A stretch of DNA of 55,366 bases from positions 1 to 55,366 of the forward strand of contig JAJTBZ010000105.1 in the NCBI GenBank assembly GCA_021286645.1, read 5' to 3'. Position numbers and translations under genes: made by a program. Source of the DNA: Ignavibacteria bacterium. GTDB lineage: Bacteria > Bacteroidota > Ignavibacteria > Ignavibacteriales > Ignavibacteriaceae. Shown here one piece after another: positions 38,087 to 47,193 of this stretch. The notes under the pieces were generated by a model. The model made no database searches and was not told the DNA's origin. It saw only the letters and a list, made by a program, of their open reading frames with translations. Numbering within the stretch: the stretch's first letter is position 1; the number at the start of each line of letters is the position of its first letter.

Positions 38087-38905
38087 TTATGAAATTAATT
38101 TATCATATAAGGCACGAAATGCCTTAACATCTTCCCAACAATCGCGTTTCCACCCGGGGTTGCGAAGTAATGCAGCCGGATGGTATGTAACCATTACAGG
38201 AATCTTGGAATATTCGAAAACTTTCTGTCTCATATGCCCTAATGTATCACGTTTTTTTAACAATCCCGTTGCTGCTGTAGAACCAAGACACAGAATGATC
38301 GTGGGTTTAATAAGTTCTATTTGTTTGGCCAAATATGGAAAACAAGCATCGATTTCCTCTTGAACGGGAGTTCTGTTTCCCGGCGGACGGCACTTTACGA
38401 TATTCGCAATATATACTTCTTGCCGGCTAAAATTAATGGCTTTTAAAATATCGGTCAGTAATTGCCCTGCCCGGCCTACAAAAGGCTCACCTTGTATATC
38501 CTCTTCGGCCCCTGGCCCCTCGCCAATTAGCATCACTTTCGCATCGGGATTACCCACCCCGAAAACAAATTTCTTTCGCGTCGAACCGAGTACACAATGT
38601 TGACAATTGCAAATAATATCGTTCAGTTCGTCAAGATTTGTAGCACGAGAATAGGATGGTACTGCGTAATTCTCGGTTATATTGTCCGGTTCATGTGCCA
38701 TTTCCGGCTCAACCTGATTTACCGGTTGAACATGTTGCTCCCCGGTATTTTTATCTATATGAACAGATTTTATAGCCGTGGTAACTGCCTGATGAGGCGA
38801 AGGTTGCACTTTTAGAATTTCGGGTAATGGCATAAAAAGGTCATCGCCGAAAATCTGTTTTTGCAATTCAAGCAAACTGATAACGGGATTTTTACTTTTC
38901 TGCAT
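38087..38905 (-). CDS. Uracil-DNA glycosylase, family 4
   Basis: 272 residues. The family-4 core (about 95-270) has GEGPGAEEDIQGEPFVGRAG, YIANIVKCRPPGNRTP and VMVTYHPAALLRNP. Four cysteines fit the [4Fe-4S] cluster of this family: the CNCQHC stretch, then KC in the PPGNR motif and a further Cys in EIDACFPY. It removes uracil from DNA. An N-terminal extension of about 90 residues is low in recognisable structure. Its start overlaps the coaBC end by 14 bases. Confidence 0.93.
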   Translation of the reverse strand: MQKSKNPVISLLELQKQIFGDDLFMPLPEILKVQPSPHQAVTTAIKSVHIDKNTGEQHVQPVNQVEPEMAHEPDNITENYAVPSYSRATNLDELNDIICNCQHCVLGSTRKKFVFGVGNPDAKVMLIGEGPGAEEDIQGEPFVGRAGQLLTDILKAINFSRQEVYIANIVKCRPPGNRTPVQEEIDACFPYLAKQIELIKPTIILCLGSTAATGLLKKRDTLGHMRQKVFEYSKIPVMVTYHPAALLRNPGWKRDCWEDVKAFRALYDKLIS

Positions 38906-40094
38906 TGGGTCGGTGTTCTTTTACAGCATCTAATATTCGATGGGCAATGAGAAATTTAGACATCAAGGGAATTTTTTGTACTGAACCATTACGTGAAAAT
39001 ATTGCTACTTCGTTAGTATCCACCTCAAAGCCGGCTTCAGCCGAACGGAGAGAATTCAGTACAATAATATCCAAACCTTTGTTTCGCAGCTTTGCCATAG
39101 CGTTTTCTTCTTCATTCTCAGTTTCCAGGGCAAAGCCAACTTTGAACATTTTAGCCTCTGAAAGCCCTTTCAATAAATCAGGGTTTTCAATTAAGTTAAG
39201 CTGGAATGAGCTCTTGTGCTTTTTTATTTTATTAATAGCCACTTCAGCGGGGCGATAATCTGCAACAGCTGCTGCCATGACCAGTATATCATGTTTATCA
39301 GCCTCCTGTTGTAAAGTGTTGTACATATCAAGAGCAGATCTGGTTTTTAGAACACGTATTTCAGGATAAGCTTTTAAGGCAACGGGTCCACAAACCAAAG
39401 TAACTTCGGCACCACGAAGGAATGCAGCGCGTGCTAAAGCAAACCCCATTTTCCCCGAAGAGCGATTGCCTAAAAACCTAACAGGATCGATATCTTCATA
39501 GGTTGGTCCCGCTGTAATTAGAACCCTGGTACCGGACAAATCGCGTGTATATCCACAAAGAGCAGTTTCAGCAGCATGGGTAATTTTATCCAAACCAGGA
39601 AGTCGTCCTATGCCATGCAAACCGCTGGCAAGTTCGCCGCTTTCACCGGGTAAAATATTAAACCCCATTTTTTCGAGCGAGTGTAAATTCCGGGTATTTA
39701 TTGGATTGCTGTACATATCAGTATCCGCGGCGGGACAAATAAGCACGGGAGTGCGTCTGGCACAAAGCAATGTAGTAAGCGCGTTATCGGCGTATCCGTT
39801 CACAATTTTGGCTATTGTATTAACTGTTGCGGGAGCAACAACTATCAGATCCGCCCACTCAGCGTAAGAAATATGCCATGTACCACCCACATTTGTTTGA
39901 AATGTATCTGATAAAACCGGATATTGAGATACAACAGAGAGAGAAAGTTCAGAAACAAACCGAAGCGCGTTTTGAGTAGCAACAACGCGCACCTCTGCTC
40001 CCTGTTTAATAAAATCGCGTATTAATTGTGGACATTTATACGCGGCAATACCACCAGTAATACCCAGAACAATTCGTTTACCTTGAAGCGACAT
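38892..40094 (-). CDS. coaBC: CoaBC: phosphopantothenoylcysteine decarboxylase / phosphopantothenate-cysteine ligase
   Basis: 400 residues, a bifunctional CoA-pathway enzyme. The CoaC flavoprotein domain (1-185) has GKRIVLGITGGIAAYK and the conserved CPAADTDMYSNP and GELASGLHGIGRL. These two motifs carry Asp and Ser where the E. coli protein has Asn125 and Cys158; I recall this variant from Bacteroidota homologs. The CoaB ligase domain (about 188-400) has VLITAGPTYEDIDPVRFLGN and SSGKMGFALARAA, AAVADYRP and the terminal ILDAVKE. It lies in the yicC-gmk-rpoZ-coaBC order. Confidence 0.95.
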   Translation of the reverse strand: MSLQGKRIVLGITGGIAAYKCPQLIRDFIKQGAEVRVVATQNALRFVSELSLSVVSQYPVLSDTFQTNVGGTWHISYAEWADLIVVAPATVNTIAKIVNGYADNALTTLLCARRTPVLICPAADTDMYSNPINTRNLHSLEKMGFNILPGESGELASGLHGIGRLPGLDKITHAAETALCGYTRDLSGTRVLITAGPTYEDIDPVRFLGNRSSGKMGFALARAAFLRGAEVTLVCGPVALKAYPEIRVLKTRSALDMYNTLQQEADKHDILVMAAAVADYRPAEVAINKIKKHKSSFQLNLIENPDLLKGLSEAKMFKVGFALETENEEENAMAKLRNKGLDIIVLNSLRSAEAGFEVDTNEVAIFSRNGSVQKIPLMSKFLIAHRILDAVKEHRPNAEK

Positions 40095-40113
40095 GGTACT
40101 AACAGTATATTAA

Positions 40114-40431
40114 CTAGTCAGCAAAAGGTGTTTTATCGCTCTTGGTTTTATAACCAAATTTCAATTTGCCATCAAGAAGTTGTTTCAATGACTGTAAATG
40201 TGGTTTTGGACGTTTTTCAAATTCCAATGAAATTTTCATTTGATCAGGGTTATGAAAATCCTCTGAATCGTCATCAATTGCTGTTTGAGCAACATTGGCG
40301 ATAAGCTGATTAAATTCGATCTTCTGTTCGTCATTTATCTGGCGAGCTCTTTTAGCCGAAACGATAATGGCTTCATATACGTTTGCGGCGTGTTTATCGA
40401 TATCACGAAGGTTTACTGCTTCAATTGCCAT
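40114..40431 (-). CDS. rpoZ: RNA polymerase omega subunit
   Basis: 105 residues, matching the RpoZ/Rpb6 family of Bacteroidota: VNLRDIDKHAANVYEAIIVSAKRARQIN with the conserved helix that clamps beta'. It is longer at the C-terminus than E. coli omega, with a charged tail of unknown role. Only two bases separate it from the gmk stop, and coaBC follows after 19 bases, the classic order. Confidence 0.88.
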   Translation of the reverse strand: MAIEAVNLRDIDKHAANVYEAIIVSAKRARQINDEQKIEFNQLIANVAQTAIDDDSEDFHNPDQMKISLEFEKRPKPHLQSLKQLLDGKLKFGYKTKSDKTPFAD

Positions 40432-40433
40432 AG

Positions 40434-41006
40434 TTATTCTCCTTGTACTTTACTATATATATATTTTGTTAACGCGTCAATAGCTTTCGTAAGGTCCTGA
40501 TTTACAATACTAAAATCAAATTTTGATTTTTCGCCAAGCTCCATCAAAGCCCTATCCAAGCGTTTTTTCAGGTCCTCGGCGCTTTCAGTATTTCTGTATC
40601 TGAGTCGTTTTTCAAGATCTTCAAATGCCGGAGGTTCAATAAAGATAAGGTAGGCTTCAGGATATTTTCTTTTAATAGAAAGAGCACCTTTTACATCTAC
40701 CTCAATAACGATATGCTTACCGGCTGAAATTGTTTTTTCTACAAAACTCCGAAGCGTACCGTAATAATAATCATAAACTTGTTCCCATTCAAGGAACTCA
40801 TTATTTTCCAGTTTTTTCTGAAATTCATCAATCGAAATAAAGAAATAATCTACACCATGTTCTTCACCATCGCGACGAATACGGGTGGTAGCAGAAACTG
40901 AATATACAAAATCCTGATTTTGCTGCAAAAATGGGCGAATAATACTGGTTTTACCGGCACCGCTGGGTGCAGATATTACAAAAATATGACCTTGTTTAAT
41001 ATTCAT
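40434..41006 (-). CDS. gmk: Guanylate kinase
   Basis: 190 residues. The P-loop is SAPSGAGKTSI near residue 12-22. GMP-binding residues lie in SVSATTRIRRDGEEHGVDYFF, the lid includes LRYRNTESAEDLKKRL, and the adenine-side stretch is FDFSIVNQD. Normal length. It phosphorylates GMP to GDP. It lies five bases downstream of yicC and two bases upstream of rpoZ. Confidence 0.96.
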   Translation of the reverse strand: MNIKQGHIFVISAPSGAGKTSIIRPFLQQNQDFVYSVSATTRIRRDGEEHGVDYFFISIDEFQKKLENNEFLEWEQVYDYYYGTLRSFVEKTISAGKHIVIEVDVKGALSIKRKYPEAYLIFIEPPAFEDLEKRLRYRNTESAEDLKKRLDRALMELGEKSKFDFSIVNQDLTKAIDALTKYIYSKVQGE

Positions 41007-41011
41007 CCCTT

Positions 41012-41884
41012 TTACTCAACATTTTGCACTTGTTCGCGAATCCGTTCCACTTCTTCCTTGATTTGCAATGAAACGTGCGAAATTTCGCTGGTAATTGCTT
41101 TAGAACCTATTGTATTCGCTTCACGGTTAAGCTCCTGACACAAAAAATTCAGTTTGCGTCCTGCATCTTCCTGCCCAAGTGTTTCTCTAAAAAATTTCAA
41201 GTGCGAATGCAAACGAACGCATTCTTCGGTAATATCACTTCGTTCGGTTAAAAGTGCAATTTCCAATTCCATGCGATCGTTGTATTGAGTCACATTTTCA
41301 ACGAGTTCTTTAACCCTTTGACGGTAACGATCCATATAATCAGTAAGATTTTTCTGATATTCCTGTTCTATTTTCGTCAGGTTTTCAAAAATAAAATCAA
41401 TTCTCTTCAATAAATCTTTCTGAAGAGTATCACCTTCAGACCGTTTCATTTCCTGAAGATTATCCAATGCCTGCTCCATAGCAGCGCGTATATGTTCAAA
41501 ATCATCCGATGCAAGTGTATCAGAATCAGAAGCAAATAAATCGCGAATTCCTAAAAGATGACTTAACTGTAAATCATCCTTAATTTTAAATTCTTTCTTA
41601 ACTGCTTTAAGAGTTTGAACAACCCAGGCGATTTTCTCTTTATTGTAAACGAAGCTCGTGGCATTCTGGCCGTTTTCAGTCATAGAAACTGTAACATAGA
41701 GCTTGCCACGTTTAACTTTCTTGCGGATTAACTCCCGAAATTCATATTCATTTGCCTGAAGTGCAGAAGGAATTTTCAGCGATATCTCTAAGAATCGGCT
41801 ATTGAGGCTTCTGACTTCGATTTCAAACGTTGTATCTTTAATAGTAGTTACGGCTTTACCGTAACCGGTCATGCTATGTATCAT
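41012..41884 (-). CDS. yicC: YicC/YloC family endoribonuclease
   Basis: 290 residues from the ATG at 41884. The frame stays open to an ATG at 41917, but the family start MIHSMTGYGKAV begins at 41884. Motifs are SLNSRFLEISLKIP near 35 and the C-terminal LNFLCQELNREANTIGSKA. The protein forms hexamers and is an RNA-cleaving factor in E. coli and B. subtilis (YicC/YloC). It heads the gmk-rpoZ-coaBC run and diverges from the inositol-monophosphatase gene at 42018. Confidence 0.93.
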   Translation of the reverse strand: MIHSMTGYGKAVTTIKDTTFEIEVRSLNSRFLEISLKIPSALQANEYEFRELIRKKVKRGKLYVTVSMTENGQNATSFVYNKEKIAWVVQTLKAVKKEFKIKDDLQLSHLLGIRDLFASDSDTLASDDFEHIRAAMEQALDNLQEMKRSEGDTLQKDLLKRIDFIFENLTKIEQEYQKNLTDYMDRYRQRVKELVENVTQYNDRMELEIALLTERSDITEECVRLHSHLKFFRETLGQEDAGRKLNFLCQELNREANTIGSKAITSEISHVSLQIKEEVERIREQVQNVE

Positions 41885-42017
41885 AATTATTTTTATAAAT
41901 TTTGTAAATTTAGCCATTTTTTTAGAGAAGTTAAAGCCATTTATCTCACCATTTTAGTATTTTATGACTAAGAATTTGATTTTCCCCTAAAAAACAGACT
42001 AAATTTAAAGCAATTTT

Positions 42018-42797
42018 ATGATTGATCACGTAATAAAAATAGGTTATGAGGCCGGATCGGTAATCCGGGAAGGATTTGGAACCGACTTTAAAATAGAATT
42101 TAAGGGTAGTGTTTCCAATTTAGTTACCGAAATTGATAAAAAATCCGAAAAAGTAATAACAGATTACATCAAAAAAACCTTCCCCACGCATGGAATTCTT
42201 GCCGAAGAAAGTGGTTCAAGCAATTTGGATGCTGAATATGTATGGGTAATTGACCCAATAGACGGCACTACAAATTTTGCTCATGGGCTTCCGATTGTTG
42301 GGGTTTCAATCGGGTTACAGAAAAACGGCAAAACAATCGCGGGCGTTGTCTATCATGTAATGAACGATGTAATGTATGCCGCTGAACTTGGAAGTGGGAC
42401 AACGAAAAATGGAAAAAAAATACGTGTATCCGAGAATTCAGATATAGCAAAAAGCCTGCTCGTAACCGGTTTCCCTTATGATATTGCCCAGAACCCTTAT
42501 AATGCATTGGAAATTTTTGTTGAAATGGTGAAAATTAGCAGGGGTATGCGGCGATTAGGTTCGGCTTCTATTGATTTCTGCTATCTGGCTGAAGGTGTTT
42601 TCGATGGATTTTGGGAAGTAAATTTACAACCTTGGGACATTTGTGCCGGCATATTGCTGGTTGAAGAGGCCGGTGGCCTTGTAACAGATTTTGCCGGGAG
42701 CCCGTCTTCAATCTTTGCAAAACAGGTTGTGTGCTCCAACCATCATATCCATAATTCAATGATGGAAGTTATTCATCGGCATTTTAAGGCTGAATAG
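42018..42797 (+). CDS. Inositol monophosphatase family protein
   Basis: 259 residues. The metal-binding motifs are AEESG (about 62-66), IDPIDGTTNFAHG (about 78-90, D79 and D82), and PWDICAGILLVEEAGG (D207). These three together define the lithium-sensitive IMPase/SuhB family, which dephosphorylates myo-inositol phosphates or related sugar phosphates. No strong ribosome site precedes the ATG. The exported alpha-amylase gene starts 29 bases after its stop, so it may share the carbohydrate transcript. Confidence 0.92.
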   Translation: MIDHVIKIGYEAGSVIREGFGTDFKIEFKGSVSNLVTEIDKKSEKVITDYIKKTFPTHGILAEESGSSNLDAEYVWVIDPIDGTTNFAHGLPIVGVSIGLQKNGKTIAGVVYHVMNDVMYAAELGSGTTKNGKKIRVSENSDIAKSLLVTGFPYDIAQNPYNALEIFVEMVKISRGMRRLGSASIDFCYLAEGVFDGFWEVNLQPWDICAGILLVEEAGGLVTDFAGSPSSIFAKQVVCSNHHIHNSMMEVIHRHFKAE

Positions 42798-42826
42798 TTT
42801 TCGATAGAAGGTTTGGAGGCTATAGT

Positions 42827-44941
42827 ATGAACGGGTTTTTTGCAGGAGATTTCTTCATGAACAGATTACTGACGAAGCAATCGTTATTTTTTCCATTCTT
42901 ATTGTTTTTCTTACTGCTTCTTACTTCTCAATCCATATATTCACAGAACTTACTACCCAAACCGGATACATCCAGTACCCGTTTTTTTTACAGAGACACC
43001 ACCGGGAAAGTAACTTCCGTTTCGATTGGCGGAAGTTTTAACGAATGGGACAAAACCCGTAACAGAATGACATATGATCCGAGAACGGGCGTATGGTCGG
43101 GTACCGTACCAACCATAGCTGGTGTTGAATATAGTTATAAACTTGTTCTTAATGACTCGCTCTGGATAACTGATCCAAATGCCCCGGATATGACAGAGGA
43201 TGAATGGCGAAATGGAATAATTGTTCCCCAGGAATACGGAAAACCTTATATTCGCTCATCCTTTCCTGCATTAAATAAACGAGTAATAAAGATAGATTCC
43301 GTGTATTTACAATTGGAATCTGATAAAGCCCCTGTCGATACTTCTTCAATAAAAATTGTTTTTAATGGTATCCCGATGCCTCATTTTCGTACAAGCCTTA
43401 ACGGGAATGTTGCGCTAAGGGTAAAAGAATTTCTCAATGAAGGTGAAAATAAACTTGTTGTAACCTTTGCCGATTTGAAAGGCAATTGTAAGGCAAATCA
43501 GGTTATCAAATTCTTTTATGATATCGGATTAGATTCAATCTCAACGCCATGTTATTTTAATTCGTCCAGGATGTACGAGGTGTATCTGCGCTCTTTTGGT
43601 GATTCAGTAAATCTGGGTGGGTTTAAGGCCATTACTAAGAAATTAGAATATTTGAAGGACACATTAGGAGTTAACATACTGTGGTTAATGCCCTTCCAGG
43701 AATCGAATACCGAGCACGGCTATAATGTGACAGACTACTACAAAGTAGAAAAAGATTATGGTACCAGAGAAGATTATCTCAATTTCATCCGTAAGTGCAA
43801 AGAAAAAAATATAAAAGTCCTTATGGATTTTGTTATCAATCATACTGACAGTACTCATGAGTATTTTCTGGACGCGTACCACAACCCGGGCAGTAAATAT
43901 TCAAGTTGGTATCAGTTTACGAACATGGAAAACACTGATTGGTATCATTTCGGGGTTGAGAGAAAAATGCCAAAACTGAATTTTGATAACCGGGATGTAC
44001 AGGATTATTTTATAAAAATCGCCTTGTATTGGATGGATCCGTTAGGTGATGGCAGTTGCACTGATGGAATTGATGGTTTCCGATGTGATGCTGCCAAAGA
44101 GATACCTCATTCATTCTGGAATAGATTTAGAAGTGTTATTAAATCAAAAAACAGAAATGCAGAGATTCTTGGCGAAGTATGGGATAACGCTAATTTTTTA
44201 ATACCCTTCTATAAAAATGAATTTGATGCTCTTTTTAACTATCCATTGTTATATGCGCTCGACGAGTATATTAACAGGAATGATATATCTGCGTTAACGA
44301 AGCGTTTTCATGATTTCTCATCGTTATATCCTGCAGGCTACCAAATGGTAACCTTTTTAGCAAATCATGATAATAGCCGTGCCGCTTCCCGATATTCGTC
44401 ACCGGACAAGTATAAGTTGGCGATGTGTATGTTATTCACATTACCGGGAACGCCTATGATATATTACGGTGATGAAATTGGAATGGCTGGTAAGGCGCAA
44501 CCACCAGAAAATGTACGGTTACCAATTAACTGGAGCGAAGTACACCGGCAGATTAAGGATTCTCTTTCAATCCTGACATTTCATAGAAAGCTTATTTCTC
44601 TCCGAAATACAGTGCCTGCTCTTTCGGTACCATTTGATCGAAATAACAATTCCTTAGAATTTTTATCTACCGATGCCCCGGGCGTATTGGCATATCTTCG
44701 GCGTGATTCCTCCGACACATATATTGCAATAGTAAATAATACGGGAAGAGTTATTCGCGACATAAATGTTGAACTACCCTCAAGATTGCAAAAATCTTCT
44801 TCTGCTACAGAGATATTTTCGTACAATGCATTTACTACGAATGTTGAATCCCCCACTTTGGATATTCAAGGGAAATTCCTCAATTTGCATAATAAAATTT
44901 TACAATCCTGTAGTTTTCTCTTAATTAAAATTACTCACTAA
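42827..44941 (+). CDS. Exported alpha-amylase family (GH13) enzyme with E-set/CBM48 domain
   Basis: 704 residues. Two starts are credible: ATG 42827 (GGAGG seven bases before) and ATG 42857 (AGGAG eight bases before). The second gives a tighter signal peptide (MNRLLTKQSLFF..., cut near YSQ at about 39). An N-terminal glycogen-binding/E-set domain (about 50-135, with VSIGGSFNEWD) precedes a GH13 barrel: region I DFVINHT (334-340), region II GFRCDAAKE (D421), region III EILGEVWD (E450), region IV FLANHDNS (D515). It should cut alpha-1,4-glucans outside the cytosol to feed the transporter genes that follow at 44963. Confidence 0.93.
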   Translation: MNGFFAGDFFMNRLLTKQSLFFPFLLFFLLLLTSQSIYSQNLLPKPDTSSTRFFYRDTTGKVTSVSIGGSFNEWDKTRNRMTYDPRTGVWSGTVPTIAGVEYSYKLVLNDSLWITDPNAPDMTEDEWRNGIIVPQEYGKPYIRSSFPALNKRVIKIDSVYLQLESDKAPVDTSSIKIVFNGIPMPHFRTSLNGNVALRVKEFLNEGENKLVVTFADLKGNCKANQVIKFFYDIGLDSISTPCYFNSSRMYEVYLRSFGDSVNLGGFKAITKKLEYLKDTLGVNILWLMPFQESNTEHGYNVTDYYKVEKDYGTREDYLNFIRKCKEKNIKVLMDFVINHTDSTHEYFLDAYHNPGSKYSSWYQFTNMENTDWYHFGVERKMPKLNFDNRDVQDYFIKIALYWMDPLGDGSCTDGIDGFRCDAAKEIPHSFWNRFRSVIKSKNRNAEILGEVWDNANFLIPFYKNEFDALFNYPLLYALDEYINRNDISALTKRFHDFSSLYPAGYQMVTFLANHDNSRAASRYSSPDKYKLAMCMLFTLPGTPMIYYGDEIGMAGKAQPPENVRLPINWSEVHRQIKDSLSILTFHRKLISLRNTVPALSVPFDRNNNSLEFLSTDAPGVLAYLRRDSSDTYIAIVNNTGRVIRDINVELPSRLQKSSSATEIFSYNAFTTNVESPTLDIQGKFLNLHNKILQSCSFLLIKITH

Positions 44942-44962
44942 CCAGAGCACAAGAGAAATTTT

Positions 44963-47173
44963 ATGAAAAAAATACCAATTTTACTGGCACTGTTATTCAC
45001 TGCTTTTTTCTTTTTCGGATGCGGCAAAAAGGATAAAGCTGATGAAATAGTGATCTGGCATAATATGCGTCCTGAAGAAACTGCGCGGCTTCAGAAGCAA
45101 TTGGATGCATTTATGAAAATAAATCCCGGAATAAAAGTACTTCAATTATTTAAGGAAACGGAAGAAATGAGATCCGGGTTTATCGTGGCTGCAATAGCAG
45201 GCCAGGGACCCGATCTGGTTTACGGGCCTTCAGATCAGGTTGGACCGTTTGTAGAAATTGGGATTGTGAAAAAACTTGATGAAATTTTTCCACCGGATTA
45301 TTTGAAACATTTCAATAAGCAGGCCCTGATATATACAAATGGACACCTGTGGCAGATTGCCGATAAATTGGGGAATCATCTTACATTAGTCTATAATAAA
45401 AAGCTTGTCCCTGTTCCGCCATCAACCGATGAAGAACTAATTGAAATTGGTAAAAAACTTACAATTGATAAAGATGGTGACGGGAAAATTGATCAGTATG
45501 GAATTGTATGGAATTATACTGAACCATACTTTTTCGTTCCGTTTCTTACCGGGCATAACGGCTGGGTAATTGATAGTAATCGCCACCCAACGCTTAACAC
45601 ACCGGAAATGATAGCCGGCTTAAAATTTATGCGCGATCTTCGTGATAAGTATAAAATTATTCCGCGTGAAGCCGATTACAACCTTGCGGACGCGCTTTTT
45701 AAGGAAGGCCGTGCAGGAATGATGATTAACGGAGACTGGTCATGGAGTAGTTATGGTGCTGCAGGAATTGATTACGCGATTGCTCCCCTGCCGAAGATAA
45801 CTTCAACCGGTAAATTTTGTGCCCCGATGATCTCGCCCAAGGGATATTCCATTAATAACAAGGTTCAGGGTGAAAAGTTGGCGAATGTAAAAAAGCTGAT
45901 TGAATACCTCAATACACCTGAACAGCAATTGGAAACTGCCCTGCTGACAAAAACATTCCCTACAAGGGAAGAAGCATATAATGACCCCAAATTAATCGCC
46001 GATCCAATCTTACGTAATTCAAAAGCACAAATTGAATTAGGTATTCCACTGCCTATTGTTACGGAAATGCGTGCTATTTGGGATGCAATGCGCCCTCCGT
46101 ACCAGGCTGTACTGGGCGGCAGTATGACTGCGGAAAATGCAGCCAAACAAATGCAGGCTGAAGCCGAAAAGAAAATAGCTGAACTTCGGGAAGATATTTC
46201 GAACCCCATTGAAGGTATTATTATTCAGGTTGTGCTTCTCGCGGTAGTATTGGTTTCAATATTCATGGTACGCAAAAGTATAGTGCAGTTTATAAGGAAT
46301 CTGAGAAAAGATTCATTTGCATATATTTTTGCAATGCCGGCACTTCTCATAATGTTTGCTGTCATTATATATCCGTTTTGTTATAATATAATCCTGTCAT
46401 TTTCCAATATGAGCCTTTCTCATATTAACAACTGGACAGTGATTGGTTTTGCGCAGTATATTCAGGTATTTAAAGAACCCTTGTTCTATCAAATATTCTT
46501 AAAAACAATTATCTGGACTGTAGTAAATTTGTTCTTCCATGTTACACTGGGAGTATTCTTAGCCCTCTTACTTAATAAAAATTTACCCGGAACCCCGATA
46601 TTCAGAACCTTATTAATTTTACCATGGGCTGTGCCACAGTATATTGTTGCCCTAACCTGGCGCGGAATGTTTAACTATGAATATGGCGCAATTAACCTTG
46701 TACTGAATTATCTGCATTTACCGGCAGTAGCCTGGTTAAAATCACCCACTGAAGCTTTTATTTCTGTAATAATAACCAATATATGGCTTGGTTTTCCTTT
46801 CATGATGATTATCGCGTTAGGTGCTTTACAAAGTATACCGGCAGAATTATATGAAGCAGCAGATATTGACGGGGCAAAATGGTACCATAAACTAACCCAA
46901 ATTACGATACCATTAATAAAACCTGTAATGGTACCCGCTATAACACTCGGTGTTATCTGGACATTTAACAATCTTAATATTGTATGGTTGGTTAGTAATG
47001 CCGGAGAGCCTTCTGATCAAACACATATTCTTGTATCATTCGTATATAAAGCAGCTTTCAATCTTTACCGATATGGGTATGCTGCCGCCTTTAGTGTTGT
47101 GCTATTCCTGATATTATTATTATTTGGCACTACATTTCTTCGCAAAACTAAAGCTACCGAATCAGTTTATTGA
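44963..47173 (+). CDS. MalE-MalF fusion: sugar-binding protein plus ABC permease
   Basis: 736 residues. Residues 1-20 are an export signal ending in a lipobox-like FFFGC (C20; the -3 residue is Phe, so lipidation is uncertain). About 25-410 is a family-1 solute-binding protein resembling MalE, with GRAGMMINGDWSWSS and AIWDAMRPPYQAVLGGSMTA. An extra TM (about 413-435) brings the chain into the cytosol. About 445-730 is a MalF-type permease with six TMs and the EAA loop (YEAADIDGAKWYHKL, about 629-643). Fused order is the periplasmic receptor first, then the channel half, so the binding protein is tethered. It sits 21 bases after the amylase and overlaps nothing. The malG gene follows. No ATPase is encoded here. 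Confidence 0.93.
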   Translation: MKKIPILLALLFTAFFFFGCGKKDKADEIVIWHNMRPEETARLQKQLDAFMKINPGIKVLQLFKETEEMRSGFIVAAIAGQGPDLVYGPSDQVGPFVEIGIVKKLDEIFPPDYLKHFNKQALIYTNGHLWQIADKLGNHLTLVYNKKLVPVPPSTDEELIEIGKKLTIDKDGDGKIDQYGIVWNYTEPYFFVPFLTGHNGWVIDSNRHPTLNTPEMIAGLKFMRDLRDKYKIIPREADYNLADALFKEGRAGMMINGDWSWSSYGAAGIDYAIAPLPKITSTGKFCAPMISPKGYSINNKVQGEKLANVKKLIEYLNTPEQQLETALLTKTFPTREEAYNDPKLIADPILRNSKAQIELGIPLPIVTEMRAIWDAMRPPYQAVLGGSMTAENAAKQMQAEAEKKIAELREDISNPIEGIIIQVVLLAVVLVSIFMVRKSIVQFIRNLRKDSFAYIFAMPALLIMFAVIIYPFCYNIILSFSNMSLSHINNWTVIGFAQYIQVFKEPLFYQIFLKTIIWTVVNLFFHVTLGVFLALLLNKNLPGTPIFRTLLILPWAVPQYIVALTWRGMFNYEYGAINLVLNYLHLPAVAWLKSPTEAFISVIITNIWLGFPFMMIIALGALQSIPAELYEAADIDGAKWYHKLTQITIPLIKPVMVPAITLGVIWTFNNLNIVWLVSNAGEPSDQTHILVSFVYKAAFNLYRYGYAAAFSVVLFLILLLFGTTFLRKTKATESVY

Positions 47174-47193
47174 TAAGAGATGGAAATTTACAT

